From positions 1 to 36,782 of the IMG/VR virus record IMGVR_UViG_3300044825_002951: a DNA stretch of 36,782 nt. One strand, given 5' to 3'. Shown piece by piece: positions 1 to 7,810 of the stretch (position 1 is its first letter; the number at the start of each line of letters is the position of its first letter). This DNA is from a virus. A program made the position numbers and the translations under genes. The notes beneath the pieces were generated by a model. The model was not told the origin of the DNA. It ran no database searches and saw only the letters and a program-made list of their open reading frames with translations.

Positions 1-127
1 CTTACCCCTGGCCTGGCGCTTTGGGCATTGCGGCCCAAACGACAATTTACCCCGGTGGCGTGATCGCTATAGCTGACCGTTTGCCCGCCGCGGCTATCGG
101 CGGGATCGCTTTTGCGCTGGATCGTAC
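1..127. repeat. Left copy of 127-bp terminal overlap
   Basis: Positions 1-127 are identical to 36656-36782. An exact overlap of 127 bases, a common maximum assembly k-mer, indicates a circular molecule of about 36,655 bp cut at an arbitrary point. It lies inside a coding gene, which argues against a biological terminal repeat. Confidence 0.9.
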
Positions 128-191
128 ATTGATCCGGTAGGGCGGCGGCTTGGGTTTCCCTCATTTGGGTAATGTCGGCTTGGGTAAGCAT
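1..191 (-). CDS. Head-closure / head-tail joining protein, N-terminal part
   Basis: This is the 5' portion of a gene that crosses the window ends. It starts at the ATG at 189-191, three bases after the TAG stop of the repeat-rich gene and in the same frame. It runs leftward through position 1 and continues at 36655. Read on the circle the protein is 126 residues. It begins MLTQADITQMRETQAAALPD, then a TIQR segment, a variable loop and NCRLG. I associate this layout with small siphovirus head-completion proteins that plug the connector below the portal. Its place between the connector-type protein and the gp10-like tail-completion protein fits. The family name is from memory of such proteins, not a search. 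Confidence 0.75.
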   Translation of the reverse strand, partial: MLTQADITQMRETQAAALPDQCTIQRKSDPADSRGGQTVSYSDHATGVNCRLGRNAQSARPGV

Positions 192-194
192 AGG

Positions 195-605
195 CTATTT
201 TTTGCTCTTCTTTGGGGCAACGGCGGCGGGTTGGGGCGCTGGCTCTTGCTGGCCATCGGTGCCATCCTGGCCGCTTTCCTGGCCCTCTTGCTGGCCATCG
301 GTGCCATCCTGGCCGCTTTCCTGGCCCTCTTGCTGGCCATCGGTGCCATCCTGGCCGCTTTCCTGGCCCTCTTGCTGGCCCTGGCTGCCATCCTGGCCGC
401 TTTCCTGGCCCTCTTGCTGGCCCTGGCTGCCATCCTGGCCGCTTTCCTGGCCCTCTTGCTGGCCATCGGTGGCAGCTTCGACGGTGGCGGGCTTGGGCGC
501 TGTTTGTTCTCGCCAGCCCGCCGCAACTAAGATCCGGTATTTTACGGCTTCGCTTTCCCGGATCTGCATAGTGCGGCCTGATTTACCGTGTATCATTGTG
601 ATCAT
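195..605 (-). CDS. Head-module protein with five 14-residue Gln/Gly/Glu repeats
   Basis: The protein has 136 residues. The start is the ATG at 603-605, which overlaps the TGA of the preceding gene (ATGA). The N-terminal third, with RESEAVKYRILVAAGWRE, resembles a short domain I associate with head-tail module proteins of siphoviruses. It is followed by five tandem copies of GQQEGQESGQDG plus two variable residues (SQ or TD), then a Pro/Ala stretch and a basic tail ending KKSKK. The repeat part is low-complexity and probably disordered. It sits between the connector-type protein and the head-closure gene. The function is not recognised beyond a structural or assembly role by position. The repeats probably grew by slippage or unequal recombination. 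Confidence 0.7.
   Translation of the reverse strand: MITMIHGKSGRTMQIRESEAVKYRILVAAGWREQTAPKPATVEAATDGQQEGQESGQDGSQGQQEGQESGQDGSQGQQEGQESGQDGTDGQQEGQESGQDGTDGQQEGQESGQDGTDGQQEPAPQPAAVAPKKSKK
255..464 (-). repeat. Five tandem 42-bp repeats
   Basis: Five in-frame 42-bp units encode a 14-residue Gln/Gly-rich repeat. The two units nearest the protein N-terminus end in codons for SQ and the other three in TD, which suggests stepwise duplication. Units contain GGCCAGGAAAGC-like and CCAGG motifs. Confidence 0.9.
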
Positions 606-1036
606 AATGGATCCTGTTCTGGCAGATTGCCGATCCACAACTGATCAGTAGCGCGGAACGGCCCCGCCGCCTTTTGAGTAACGGAACGGGCGCCCCGGCC
701 CTGGCCCAAGCGCCGGGAATTCACGCGCATTGTATCGGCCATTTGCTTATACTGATCATAAAGTTGGGATCGCTTAAAACTGGCATCATCCGCGGAAAAG
801 TCGAACGTACCGCCCGCATTAAGCAAGGCGGCGGCCTTTTCTGTCCAAATTTGCGAAGCCGCCAGGAAAAGATCATAGGTGGCGGCCCACGCGTCATCGG
901 TTGGATCGTTGCCGTCAACGTCGGGAATGGGGTAACCCTCGACAATCGCGCTTAATGCTTCGTCGTCGTATGTTCCTTCCGTTGGTTCAGCCGCCAGGCG
1001 GCGGGCGGTGGCGAGATCTTCCGCGGATGCTGCCAT
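602..1036 (-). CDS. Head-tail connector-type protein
   Basis: This 144-residue, mostly helical, acidic protein contains AATYDLFLAASQIWTEKAAA and a second helix with SQLYDQYKQMADTMR. I associate this pattern with small connector or adaptor proteins that form a ring under the portal in siphoviruses. A Shine-Dalgarno site (GAGGAG) lies 8 bases before the ATG. The gene follows the two head-surface genes and overlaps the repeat-rich gene by four bases, so the four are probably translated together. The role is inferred from position and helix pattern. Confidence 0.65.
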   Translation of the reverse strand: MAASAEDLATARRLAAEPTEGTYDDEALSAIVEGYPIPDVDGNDPTDDAWAATYDLFLAASQIWTEKAAALLNAGGTFDFSADDASFKRSQLYDQYKQMADTMRVNSRRLGQGRGARSVTQKAAGPFRATDQLWIGNLPEQDPL

Positions 1037-1041
1037 AGTTT

Positions 1042-1425
1042 TTACTCCTCAGCCGTGCGGTAGTACTCGATATAGGCATAGGCCACCAATCCGGCCAATG
1101 TGGCGCTAGCCGTGATTGTCAAGTATTGCGACGTGCCCCAAACTTGGCGGCTTTTGCCGTTGCTGCCCTTGTCGGTGATATTGTCAACGGCGCCGGTAGC
1201 CGCTACGCTGACCCCATCGATCAGGTTGTCGGCGCTGGTTGTGGCGTTGGCAGCAATGCCAGCGTCAACGGTGGCGGCCCCGTCGCTGGCATCTTCGACA
1301 TACAACGTAAGACGGGTAACGATCAAGGGCTGGGCCTCTGGATTAGCCAGGGCCAGGGCGCCGCCGCCGCTTGTGCTGGTTGTGGCGGTAATTGCGGCGC
1401 GATAGGCGCCGTATTGTTGCGACAT
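1042..1425 (-). CDS. Head-surface (decoration-like) structural protein
   Basis: This 127-residue, Ala/Thr/Gly-rich beta-type protein contains VTRLTLYVEDASDGAATVD, DNLIDGVSV and GKSRQVWGTSQYLTIT. Proteins of this pattern are common just downstream of HK97-type capsid genes and are probably capsid fibres or decoration proteins (known association, recalled). The ribosome site AGGGAG lies 8 bases upstream of the ATG. It shares general composition with the gene before it (1483-2097). No enzymatic motif is visible. Confidence 0.6.
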   Translation of the reverse strand: MSQQYGAYRAAITATTSTSGGGALALANPEAQPLIVTRLTLYVEDASDGAATVDAGIAANATTSADNLIDGVSVAATGAVDNITDKGSNGKSRQVWGTSQYLTITASATLAGLVAYAYIEYYRTAEE

Positions 1426-1482
1426 GGTTAAATCTCCCTATTTGTGAATCTACGATCGCAGAATCACGGTTAAAGGCTTGGC

Positions 1483-2097
1483 TTAGACAAGATAGTAAAT
1501 CGCCACCTCAGAACCATCCAAGGCGGAATTAAGATCGACGGTGTTAGACTCCAACGCGCTGGCGCTGGCTGTCACGGTTGGGGCCGTTGCCTCTTTTGTG
1601 CCCCCAAGGCTGGCCAGCAAAACGGTATTCGTTGGCAGCTTATCAGGTAGCCCAAGCTTATCGCCCCATCCAATGGCGGTTGTGGCGCCGGTGCCATCAT
1701 GCGCCGGGATCAGGATCGATGTAACCGTTTTGAACGCTTTGTTACCTTGTACGATCCCGGTTGTATTGACGGTAAAGGCGGGCAAGGTTTCGGTGATTAC
1801 TTCATCGGCGTAATTTGTGCCGGTGATTACCACTTGGATCGCTTTTACGTCGCCACTTGTACCGCCCGCCGTCGCGGTAATGTTGCGCGGTGTCGCTGGA
1901 TTTGTGATCCCGGTTGTGACCGTCTGATCGCTGCCGTTATCGGTAACCGCCGCGTGGATCCCGGTGGCGCTGGCTGCCACGGCGGCGGCGGCGGCGATCA
2001 CAAGTTTGGAAACAAAACAAGCCGCGACGTTTACGCCTGGCGTGTCGGTTTGCTGCAACTGGCCCAAATTTGGGTTATGTGGATAGAACCCGCTCAT
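1483..2097 (-). CDS. Head-surface structural protein downstream of capsid
   Basis: This 204-residue beta-rich protein contains DEVITETLPAFTVNTTG, QGNKAFKTVTSILIPAHDG and IGWGDKLGLP. I recognise this signature from phage structural proteins encoded next to the major capsid gene. The N-terminus (PHNPNLGQLQQTDTPGV) is polar, and there is a small Ala-rich hydrophobic stretch at residues 31-45. AGGGGG lies 7 bases before the ATG. It is a likely virion protein (fibre or decoration), but the exact function is unknown. Confidence 0.6.
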   Translation of the reverse strand: MSGFYPHNPNLGQLQQTDTPGVNVAACFVSKLVIAAAAAVAASATGIHAAVTDNGSDQTVTTGITNPATPRNITATAGGTSGDVKAIQVVITGTNYADEVITETLPAFTVNTTGIVQGNKAFKTVTSILIPAHDGTGATTAIGWGDKLGLPDKLPTNTVLLASLGGTKEATAPTVTASASALESNTVDLNSALDGSEVAIYYLV

Positions 2098-2160
2098 AAT
2101 TTCCCCCTGATTACTGGCTATTCTTCACTCTCAAAAAACTGATCAAAAGTAAAGCGCCGG

Positions 2161-3105
2161 TTACTCTGGCAGTAAAACGCTAAACGGGTAGCGGGTTGAC
2201 GCGTTGGTGTTAACCGCGTTGATCGGGTTGGGTAGCGCCCAACCAAGCCGGATCACGGCGCGCAGTGCAACCATATCTTGCTGGGCCAGGTTGTAAACGA
2301 TTGCGCCGCTGCCATCCTGGATCACCGCCTGATCAAGCAACTTATAAGTAACATCCTGACGAAGCGAAAAGACAAGTTGCATGAAATCACCCGAAAAGAG
2401 TAACGCATCAGCCGGGATGATCGAACCGTTCAGCGGAAAATCGATCGGGGCGCCGTCCAACTCGTAAGCCGTGCGCGCTTGGGCTACCCGGTTAAAGATC
2501 GGGTTACCGTTGGCATCGCGCAGCCCGCGCAGTTTGGAGCGAAGCGAAAGGGCGCCCATATGCCCGTTTACGAGAAAACCATCTTCCTCGACCTTGGCAA
2601 TTACGCCCGCTTCACCCAAGATATCATCATAGATATCGTTGCCGGTGCCCAAGGTGATCGCGTGCCCCGCGGCGGTGGCGCCGGTTAGCAAGTCATCGGG
2701 CCAGCTTGACGGCGCGTTAACGCCATAGCCCACCGCTTGATCAAAAGCCAATCCAAAGGCTTCCATCATGCGCGGTTGCACTTCGCCCCAAATATCATAA
2801 TCCGCGTCGCTCAACACGGCTTCGGGAATGGGCACGATTACGGCCAACTCTTCGGCCTCAATGAAAACATCGTCCCAACTCACGTTACTGGTTGTCTTGC
2901 GGCCCGTGTCACCGTTGACAAATGACGCGGTGATTAGCCCGCTCAAAACCGGTAAGCGGCGCTGTTTGCGGCTCATGTTGGGCAACTGGCGCCCAAGGCG
3001 CATGATTGCGCTGTTCTGCGGTACATTTTGAATGATCTCCCGGCTAACATCTTCAGGGATCAGGGCTTCGGCCCCGCTTCGATCAATGATGTTTGTGTAA
3101 GACAT
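2161..3105 (-). CDS. Major capsid protein, HK97 fold
   Basis: The 314-residue protein forms the icosahedral shell. Characteristic segments are SREIIQNVPQNSAIMRLG near the N-terminus, WDDVFIEAEELAVIVPIPEAVLSDADYD (E-loop/P-domain transition), LAFDQAVGYGVN, and a C-terminal QQDMVALRAVIRLGWALPNP, all typical of HK97-type capsids. The length is normal for a version without a fused protease or long delta domain, which fits the separate scaffold gene upstream. AAGGAG lies 8 bases before the ATG. It is co-transcribed with the scaffold (12-base gap). Confidence 0.9.
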   Translation of the reverse strand: MSYTNIIDRSGAEALIPEDVSREIIQNVPQNSAIMRLGRQLPNMSRKQRRLPVLSGLITASFVNGDTGRKTTSNVSWDDVFIEAEELAVIVPIPEAVLSDADYDIWGEVQPRMMEAFGLAFDQAVGYGVNAPSSWPDDLLTGATAAGHAITLGTGNDIYDDILGEAGVIAKVEEDGFLVNGHMGALSLRSKLRGLRDANGNPIFNRVAQARTAYELDGAPIDFPLNGSIIPADALLFSGDFMQLVFSLRQDVTYKLLDQAVIQDGSGAIVYNLAQQDMVALRAVIRLGWALPNPINAVNTNASTRYPFSVLLPE

Positions 3106-3117
3106 TTTCGGATCTCC

Positions 3118-3792
3118 TTAACCGCCCCGTTGCGCGGCGCGGCGTATAAATGCGTTCATGTTTGGTACGCCCTGATTACCGCCCTGGCCCTGGCCCTGGC
3201 CGCCGTTGGCGGGCGGTGGCGCTGGCTTGCGGCTGAAAAGCTCAGGAAAAGCCGAACGCATGGCGGGCCAATCGACGGCGCCCGTTTTGGCGTTAATGTG
3301 CCCGGCTTCGCTGGCTGCCAGGTATGCCAAGCGCGGGTTAGACAGATCGCCGGGCGCCGCTTCGTAGAATGCTGTTTTTTGGTTCAGCGTTTCTAACTGG
3401 CTATGCAAGGCGGTTAGTTGCGTTTCTAATTCGCTACCCTTTTCGGCTTTTCCCTTCATTTCTGCGATTTGTCTATTAAGGGCTTTTCTGTCGTTCCGCT
3501 CACTCTCCAACGCTGATCGTAGCCCGCTTATGTGCCCATCGATCAGCCCTTTCAATTCGGCCCCCTGGCCAGCGTACCAAGCTTCAAAGGTTGCGCCCTG
3601 GCTGCCATCCTGGCCGCCCTGGCCGTTTTGCTGGCCGTTCTGGCCCTGGCCCTGGCCCTGGCTGCCATCCTGGCCGCCTTGCCCGCCCTGGCCGTTTTGC
3701 TGGCCGCTGTTTTGGTTGCTTTGGCCCTGGCCCTGGCCCTGGCCGTTTTGCTGGCTATTGTTGGGCGTCCCGCCCTGGTTGATCGGTGGCAT
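3118..3792 (-). CDS. Capsid scaffolding protein
   Basis: The protein has 224 residues. The start is the ATG at 3790-3792, preceded by AAAGGGAAAG; an upstream in-frame extension would run into the leader hairpin. Residues about 1-70 are Gly/Gln tracts (GQGQGQ, GGQDGSQGQ) encoded by CCCTGG-type repeats. Next comes a long coiled coil (ESERNDRKALNRQIAEMKGK onward to LETLNQK), then NPRLAYLAASEAGHI and VDWPAMRSAFPELFS. It ends MNAFIRRAAQRGG, the end pattern typical of siphovirus scaffolds. It lies directly upstream of the major capsid gene, the usual place. No protease motif is seen. The Gly/Gln head is unusual and its DNA repeat is shared with unrelated genes. Confidence 0.85.
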   Translation of the reverse strand: MPPINQGGTPNNSQQNGQGQGQGQSNQNSGQQNGQGGQGGQDGSQGQGQGQNGQQNGQGGQDGSQGATFEAWYAGQGAELKGLIDGHISGLRSALESERNDRKALNRQIAEMKGKAEKGSELETQLTALHSQLETLNQKTAFYEAAPGDLSNPRLAYLAASEAGHINAKTGAVDWPAMRSAFPELFSRKPAPPPANGGQGQGQGGNQGVPNMNAFIRRAAQRGG

Positions 3793-3825
3793 TGTCTTTC
3801 CCTTTCGATTATCCCAATCGAATTT

Positions 3826-3878
3826 AAAAAAAAACGGCGCATAGCCGCCACGGGATCCCCGTGCCAACTATGCGCCGT
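3826..3878 (-). terminator. Strong intrinsic terminator in the capsid-operon leader
   Basis: On the minus strand an 11-bp perfect stem (ACGGCGCATAG at 3878-3868, partner at 3844-3834) encloses a second 6-bp hairpin (CACGGG/CCCGTG), followed at once by nine U residues. It lies 34 bases before the scaffold start codon and about 45 bases after the predicted transcription start. Confidence 0.85.
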
Positions 3879-3921
3879 GTGTCGTCGTTCCTGGCGTCTC
3901 GCCTATGGGCTACATTCGATT
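3826..3921 (-). ncRNA. Candidate leader / short RNA ahead of capsid operon
   Basis: A promoter at 3928-3956 followed by a terminator ending near 3826 predicts a roughly 95-nt RNA. It would contain a small GGCG-AGA-CGCC hairpin and the two-storey terminator hairpin. It could be an attenuated leader (read-through gives scaffold and capsid mRNA), an antitermination recognition RNA, or a free regulatory RNA. This is inference from signals only; no protein is encoded in it that I can support. Confidence 0.45.
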
Positions 3922-3927
3922 AATTAG

Positions 3928-3956
3928 ACTATAGCAGAAATGTAAGTTTACATCAA
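3928..3956 (-). promoter_or_regulatory. Sigma70-like promoter for scaffold-capsid operon
   Basis: Minus-strand -35 TTGATG (3956-3951), 17-base spacer, -10 TATAGT (3933-3928). The spacer holds a perfect inverted repeat, ATGTAAGTTTACAT (3940-3953), overlapping the -35 box. It is a plausible operator with the same half-site (ATGTAA) as the inverted repeat in the repressor control region at 10821-10839. Confidence 0.7.
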
Positions 3957-3960
3957 GGTG

Positions 3961-4140
3961 TTATTGTAATAAATCACTGGCGGGCGCTTGGGCCTTGGGG
4001 CGGGCCTTGGCTAGCCGCCGCCCATCATGGTAAACGTGTAGGGTAATTACATACTCGCCAGGCTGCAACCCCATGATCAGCCGCAAGATATCTAGCGCCC
4101 ACTTTGGCACGCGCACGCGTTGGGCTTTCTCTGCGATCAT
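3961..4140 (-). CDS. Small conserved-looking head-module protein
   Basis: This 59-residue protein starts at the ATG at 4138-4140, overlapping the TGA of the MuF-like gene (ATGA). It contains VPKWALDILRLIMGLQPGEYVITLHVYHDGRRL: a helix followed by a two-strand beta hairpin, then an Ala/Lys/Pro-rich tail. Composition and coupling support a real gene. The function is not recognised. It is the last gene before the capsid-operon promoter. Confidence 0.65.
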   Translation of the reverse strand: MIAEKAQRVRVPKWALDILRLIMGLQPGEYVITLHVYHDGRRLAKARPKAQAPASDLLQ

Positions 4141-5138
4141 GGTGCCCCCCCTTCGATCAGCGCCCGTAACGATCTTACGGTTGTGGGCACTAGCGCCCCG
4201 CCCCAATCGGGATGATCGACGCGGGTAACCATAGCGGCCAGATCCACGGATCCGCCCTGCCACAATTCAAAGCGTTTAGGCCCAAGTATAAAGCGCTGCC
4301 GATCCTTACTCTGTTTATTGAACCATTCCGGGCCGCTGCCAATCGGTAGCGTGTAGCCCTTCACAATCGGGATAATTGCACATCTGCAATTAGGGTGTTG
4401 ATCAAAATCCGAAGTCAAGTTGTAGATCTCCCCATCTGCCATCAAGCAAGCGATACAAGTATTTGTATCTCTGGCGCTTAGGCGCTGGTAACCGGTTACA
4501 ACGTTACTTTCTCGGTATTGCGTAAGCGATGTGTAGCGATAGGCCCGTAAAACTTCGGTACGATAGATCGTGGCGGTTTGCGTAAAGGTTTTCCCCAAGC
4601 CCTCCCGGATCGCCCGCCTGGCCAATACCACGGGATTTACACCAAGCGCCACCCCGTTTATAAGTTGCTGGGTTAGGGCTTCGGCGCCGGTTTCGGCGGC
4701 CCTGGCCAACACGGGCGCCAAAGGGGATCCGTTGCCAGCCTGGCCAATAATGGCGTTAACGGCTTCGATGGGCAGCCGGTTGAAATCAACCCCGATCCCG
4801 GCTTCGGCGGCGGCGGCCTGGATCAAACTGGCGCTATCGGCCAGGGCCGCCCCGATTACGGCCCCCTGATCGGCGCTGATCGCCTGGCTGGCATAATGGC
4901 GGAACTCTGCCACCTGGGCGTCAATCTGTTGTTTCAATCTCACCCAACGCGCAGATCGCCAAATTTGCGTACGCGTTGGTTCATCCATCGCGGCGATCTC
5001 CAATGCTAGGGCTTCCATTTGGTCATATAGCCCGCGCTCAATCGCCAGCCACCGCCGCGATAATTCTTGGATCGCCGCATCTTCGCGATTGCGCAAGGCG
5101 GCCCGCTGCCGGTCAATCGCGTCAAGGATGGCAGACAT
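4137..5138 (-). CDS. Minor head protein, phage Mu F-like
   Basis: The protein has 333 residues. The start is the ATG at 5136-5138, one base after the portal TAA; a TTG 21 bases upstream is possible but weaker. The N-terminal half is helical. The C-terminal half holds the diagnostic MuF core: RTEVLRAYRYTSLTQYRE, then ARDTNTCIACLMADGEIY with a Cys pair, and HPNCRCAIIPI. In other phages MuF-type proteins sit at the portal vertex and are ejected or needed for assembly (known). Position directly after the portal is canonical. No toxin or peptidase domain is visible at the C-terminus. Confidence 0.85.
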   Translation of the reverse strand: MSAILDAIDRQRAALRNREDAAIQELSRRWLAIERGLYDQMEALALEIAAMDEPTRTQIWRSARWVRLKQQIDAQVAEFRHYASQAISADQGAVIGAALADSASLIQAAAAEAGIGVDFNRLPIEAVNAIIGQAGNGSPLAPVLARAAETGAEALTQQLINGVALGVNPVVLARRAIREGLGKTFTQTATIYRTEVLRAYRYTSLTQYRESNVVTGYQRLSARDTNTCIACLMADGEIYNLTSDFDQHPNCRCAIIPIVKGYTLPIGSGPEWFNKQSKDRQRFILGPKRFELWQGGSVDLAAMVTRVDHPDWGGALVPTTVRSLRALIEGGAP

Positions 5139-5139
5139 T

Positions 5140-6486
5140 TTAGGCGATCCCCTGATCAAATTTGCGTTGGGCGGCGCCTAACGCGGCGTTGGCATAGTTG
5201 GCAGTGTCGGCGGCCTCATCTGCTAGATCCTGGCGTAACTCATCAAGATCGCTTTCTGTCCAGCCCTCATCACGCAAGATTGTAACAAGCGGGATCCCGC
5301 TTTGGCGGTTGGTTTTGCGGATCTCAGCTTGCGTCTTTGGCTGGATCGTCTCTGGCTTATCGTAGTTAATGTAGATCTCTTGCGGGCGGGCCGCCACCCC
5401 TTGCAAGCTCAATAGAAAGGCGGCTAGGCGCTGCCAGGTTGGGATCAGTGTGTTGATCAGCCGCTGGGTTTTCTTGTTCAAGGGCGCTTCAAGGGCTACC
5501 AATGCCTCGCCACTTGGATCGCCGCCTTGGGCGTAAAAATAATGGCGCGGTGTGCGCGTAATGATCCCGATCCCCATCGCTAGTTTGTCCATTGCATCTA
5601 GATAGTTGTCTAGGCTGGTTGCGTCAAACTGGCCAACTTGGGTTGGCTGCTCATCACCCTGGCCGCCTGGAATATCCCAAATTTCGTTAGGGCTATTCTT
5701 TAGTTTGTTCTTACCGATCCCGGCCTGGCTGATAACATAGCGCTGGCGAAATGCGCCAAATTCCGCCGCTACCATTACATCAGAGAAAAGCTTATTGATC
5801 GCGTCTTGCGGCTCGATTGCGTTGGTTAACTGGCTGGCGGGCTTGCGCCGGTTGGATCGAAAATGGAAGATCGGGATCTGGCCCTGGCCGTTTTCGGCGC
5901 TGGGCACGTTGGGATCTGGCTCAAAAGCGGCGGCGCTGATCGTGCCCTTCGATTTTACACTTTCCCGCGTGCGGTAGTACTCAAAGCGATCCGGGTAGTA
6001 TAGTGTAAGGTAGATCCGGTTATTTTCGCCCCGCCACCATTTAGCGCCAAAGCGGGCTAGGCGCGGGTTAGCCTGGCTATACTCGACATGGATCAGCCGG
6101 GCGTCATTATGATAGGCTTCGATCTCTTCGGTGGCGGGATCGGGCCAGGCTATCACGAAACTTTCACCCACCACGGCGATCTCTTCGTGGATCGTGTCAA
6201 TTTCATCACTAAGCCCCGACCCGGCCCAAACTTGGGCTAGGGCGGCGGCCCGTGTCTTATCCTGGCTGATCGTTGCCCCAAGGATCGAAAGCCGATCCAA
6301 TACGCTATCGGCCACAACCGCGCACCAATTGAGCGTGAAACGGGCGTCAAGCCCGTGAAAGATCTGGCGTAACTTTTCGTTGTTATAAATTAACGGCTGA
6401 TCGCCGTCGTAATATTTCCAAAGCTTTGTATAGTCCAAAGCTTTCTCGCTTAGCGCTGTTACTGCAATCTCTAGATCTGCATTCAT
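5140..6486 (-). CDS. Portal protein, SPP1 gp6-like
   Basis: This 448-residue protein forms the dodecameric DNA gate at the packaging vertex. The start is the ATG at 6484-6486 with AAGGGG six bases upstream; an upstream in-frame extension overlaps the terminase and lacks a better site. Characteristic parts are LWKYYDGDQPLIY, CAVVADSVLDRLSILG, AVVGESFVIAWPDPATEEIE, RLIHVEYSQANPRLARFGAKWW, and PNEIWDIPGGQGDEQPTQVGQF (wing/stem transition), followed by the GIGIITRTPRHYF and LVALEAPLNKKTQRL helices. The C-terminal helical region ends in an Ala-rich tail. Gene order terminase-portal-MuF supports the call. Confidence 0.9.
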   Translation of the reverse strand: MNADLEIAVTALSEKALDYTKLWKYYDGDQPLIYNNEKLRQIFHGLDARFTLNWCAVVADSVLDRLSILGATISQDKTRAAALAQVWAGSGLSDEIDTIHEEIAVVGESFVIAWPDPATEEIEAYHNDARLIHVEYSQANPRLARFGAKWWRGENNRIYLTLYYPDRFEYYRTRESVKSKGTISAAAFEPDPNVPSAENGQGQIPIFHFRSNRRKPASQLTNAIEPQDAINKLFSDVMVAAEFGAFRQRYVISQAGIGKNKLKNSPNEIWDIPGGQGDEQPTQVGQFDATSLDNYLDAMDKLAMGIGIITRTPRHYFYAQGGDPSGEALVALEAPLNKKTQRLINTLIPTWQRLAAFLLSLQGVAARPQEIYINYDKPETIQPKTQAEIRKTNRQSGIPLVTILRDEGWTESDLDELRQDLADEAADTANYANAALGAAQRKFDQGIA

Positions 6487-6496
6487 GTGTAGCCCC

Positions 6497-7810
6497 TTAG
6501 CCTTGCTGGCTGCTTGCTTCGCGGCGCTTTCTGCCGTCAAAGTACATAACCCCATATCGTAACGCGTCCATCCCGTGATTGTCTTTGTCTTCCGGTAGCT
6601 CTTTGACGGGCTTTCCCGTCAAGCCGGGCGGGTAGACATAGCCCGCGAATTCCTGTTCTGTGCATGTTGGGCGGTAAACGGCGGCCAGATCGGGATCGGT
6701 TTCGTGCAAGCTATCCCGCATTACGTAAAGCCGCGGGCGCCCATCGCCCGCCCGCTTCAACCGCTCTTCTATGCGCTCAATTCCAACCGTGATCCGTTTA
6801 TCCGCCGCTATCGTTTGGATCCCGTTTTCGGCCATCGTTGCCCGATCTTCGGCATCATGATCGGCTATGGTCGCTTCGATCCTTTCCCCTTCGGATAGGC
6901 GCTTGATCAGCGTGCAATGTGTCTTTACCGTGCGTTTGGTGAAATACAATTCACGGTAGAGATACAGGCGGCCATCGGGATCCGCTGCCAGCCACAAGCA
7001 AACGAACGGGTTAGTATAGCCAAAGTCAATCACTCGGATCCGGCGCCAGCTTGCGGGCGGATCGAAATGGTTGACAAGATGAACCGCCGGATCGAACTCG
7101 TATACTTGCCCTTCCGCCGCCACCCATAGCCCAAGGCGGCCCCGTTTGTAGCGTAGCCCGGTCAAGCTATCCAAAATTGAGATCGTGCGCTGGCCCTGCT
7201 TTGTCCACTCCTTAGCCTGATCGTCATAAAGCCGCGGGTTGTCTTCGTGGCGCGTCTCTAATAACAAAAGCTGCTTTCTACTCTTGATCCAATGGCTTGG
7301 CGGCCCTGGGTTGCAATCGGCCAACACTTGGGTATAAGGGGCGTTACCGGCCCGCCCGGTAGCCCGCCCGATCACCTTTTCCCAATCATCAAGGGCCAAC
7401 TCTTCGGCCTGATTTATATAGATGAAATCATATTCAGCCGATAGAACCTTATCGGGATTATCTAGCCCGCCACATATCAAAAGCGATCCGTTGGGGTAGC
7501 GGTATAGTTCGGGCCTAATCCCGCCAAATTTGCGGATCGGGCTTCGCTCACTGTCGGGCGGTATGCTTAGAACCTTTGTTTCATAGGTGACAATGGCGCT
7601 ATTGACCAAACTTTTGTAGGTTTTGCGCGCCATAAGGGCGCGGGCCTTGGGGAATAGGCATAATAGCAAGTGCAATTTGTAAAGCGTGCCAAAGGTTTTC
7701 CCGGTTTCGTAGCCGCCCGATAGCATGATCTCAAAGTCGGTACTTTCCACCATGCGCGCTACATTATTGCGAAATGTGGGCGCCTGATCGCTTACGGCTA
7801 TATAGCTCAT
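6497..7810 (-). CDS. terL: Terminase large subunit
   Basis: This 437-residue DNA-packaging motor has an N-terminal ATPase with Walker A GGYETGKT (residues 32-39) and Walker B region IYINQAEE (about 130-137), with the usual NQAEE catalytic Glu. The C-terminal RNase H-like nuclease has the first acidic residue in VIDFGYTNPF (D261), a mid acidic motif TIADHDAEDRATM, and the closing DNHGMDALRYGVMYF. It belongs to the PBSX/Terminase_3-6C group by pattern. Overlap with the small subunit gene is four bases (ATGA). Confidence 0.93.
   Translation of the reverse strand: MSYIAVSDQAPTFRNNVARMVESTDFEIMLSGGYETGKTFGTLYKLHLLLCLFPKARALMARKTYKSLVNSAIVTYETKVLSIPPDSERSPIRKFGGIRPELYRYPNGSLLICGGLDNPDKVLSAEYDFIYINQAEELALDDWEKVIGRATGRAGNAPYTQVLADCNPGPPSHWIKSRKQLLLLETRHEDNPRLYDDQAKEWTKQGQRTISILDSLTGLRYKRGRLGLWVAAEGQVYEFDPAVHLVNHFDPPASWRRIRVIDFGYTNPFVCLWLAADPDGRLYLYRELYFTKRTVKTHCTLIKRLSEGERIEATIADHDAEDRATMAENGIQTIAADKRITVGIERIEERLKRAGDGRPRLYVMRDSLHETDPDLAAVYRPTCTEQEFAGYVYPPGLTGKPVKELPEDKDNHGMDALRYGVMYFDGRKRREASSQQG

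Noticed and set aside
1-127. A biological direct terminal repeat
   Set aside because: The length equals a usual assembly k-mer and it lies inside a gene; circular assembly overlap is the simpler explanation.
150-651. Long Leu/Ala- and Trp/Pro-rich frames opposite the 195-605 gene
   Set aside because: They are mirror readings of the 42-bp repeats; they have no ribosome site and run against the late operon.
3530-3927. Repeat-rich plus-strand frames opposite the scaffold gene
   Set aside because: They arise from CCCTGG repeats read on the other strand; the scaffold has the expected coiled coil, start signal and position.
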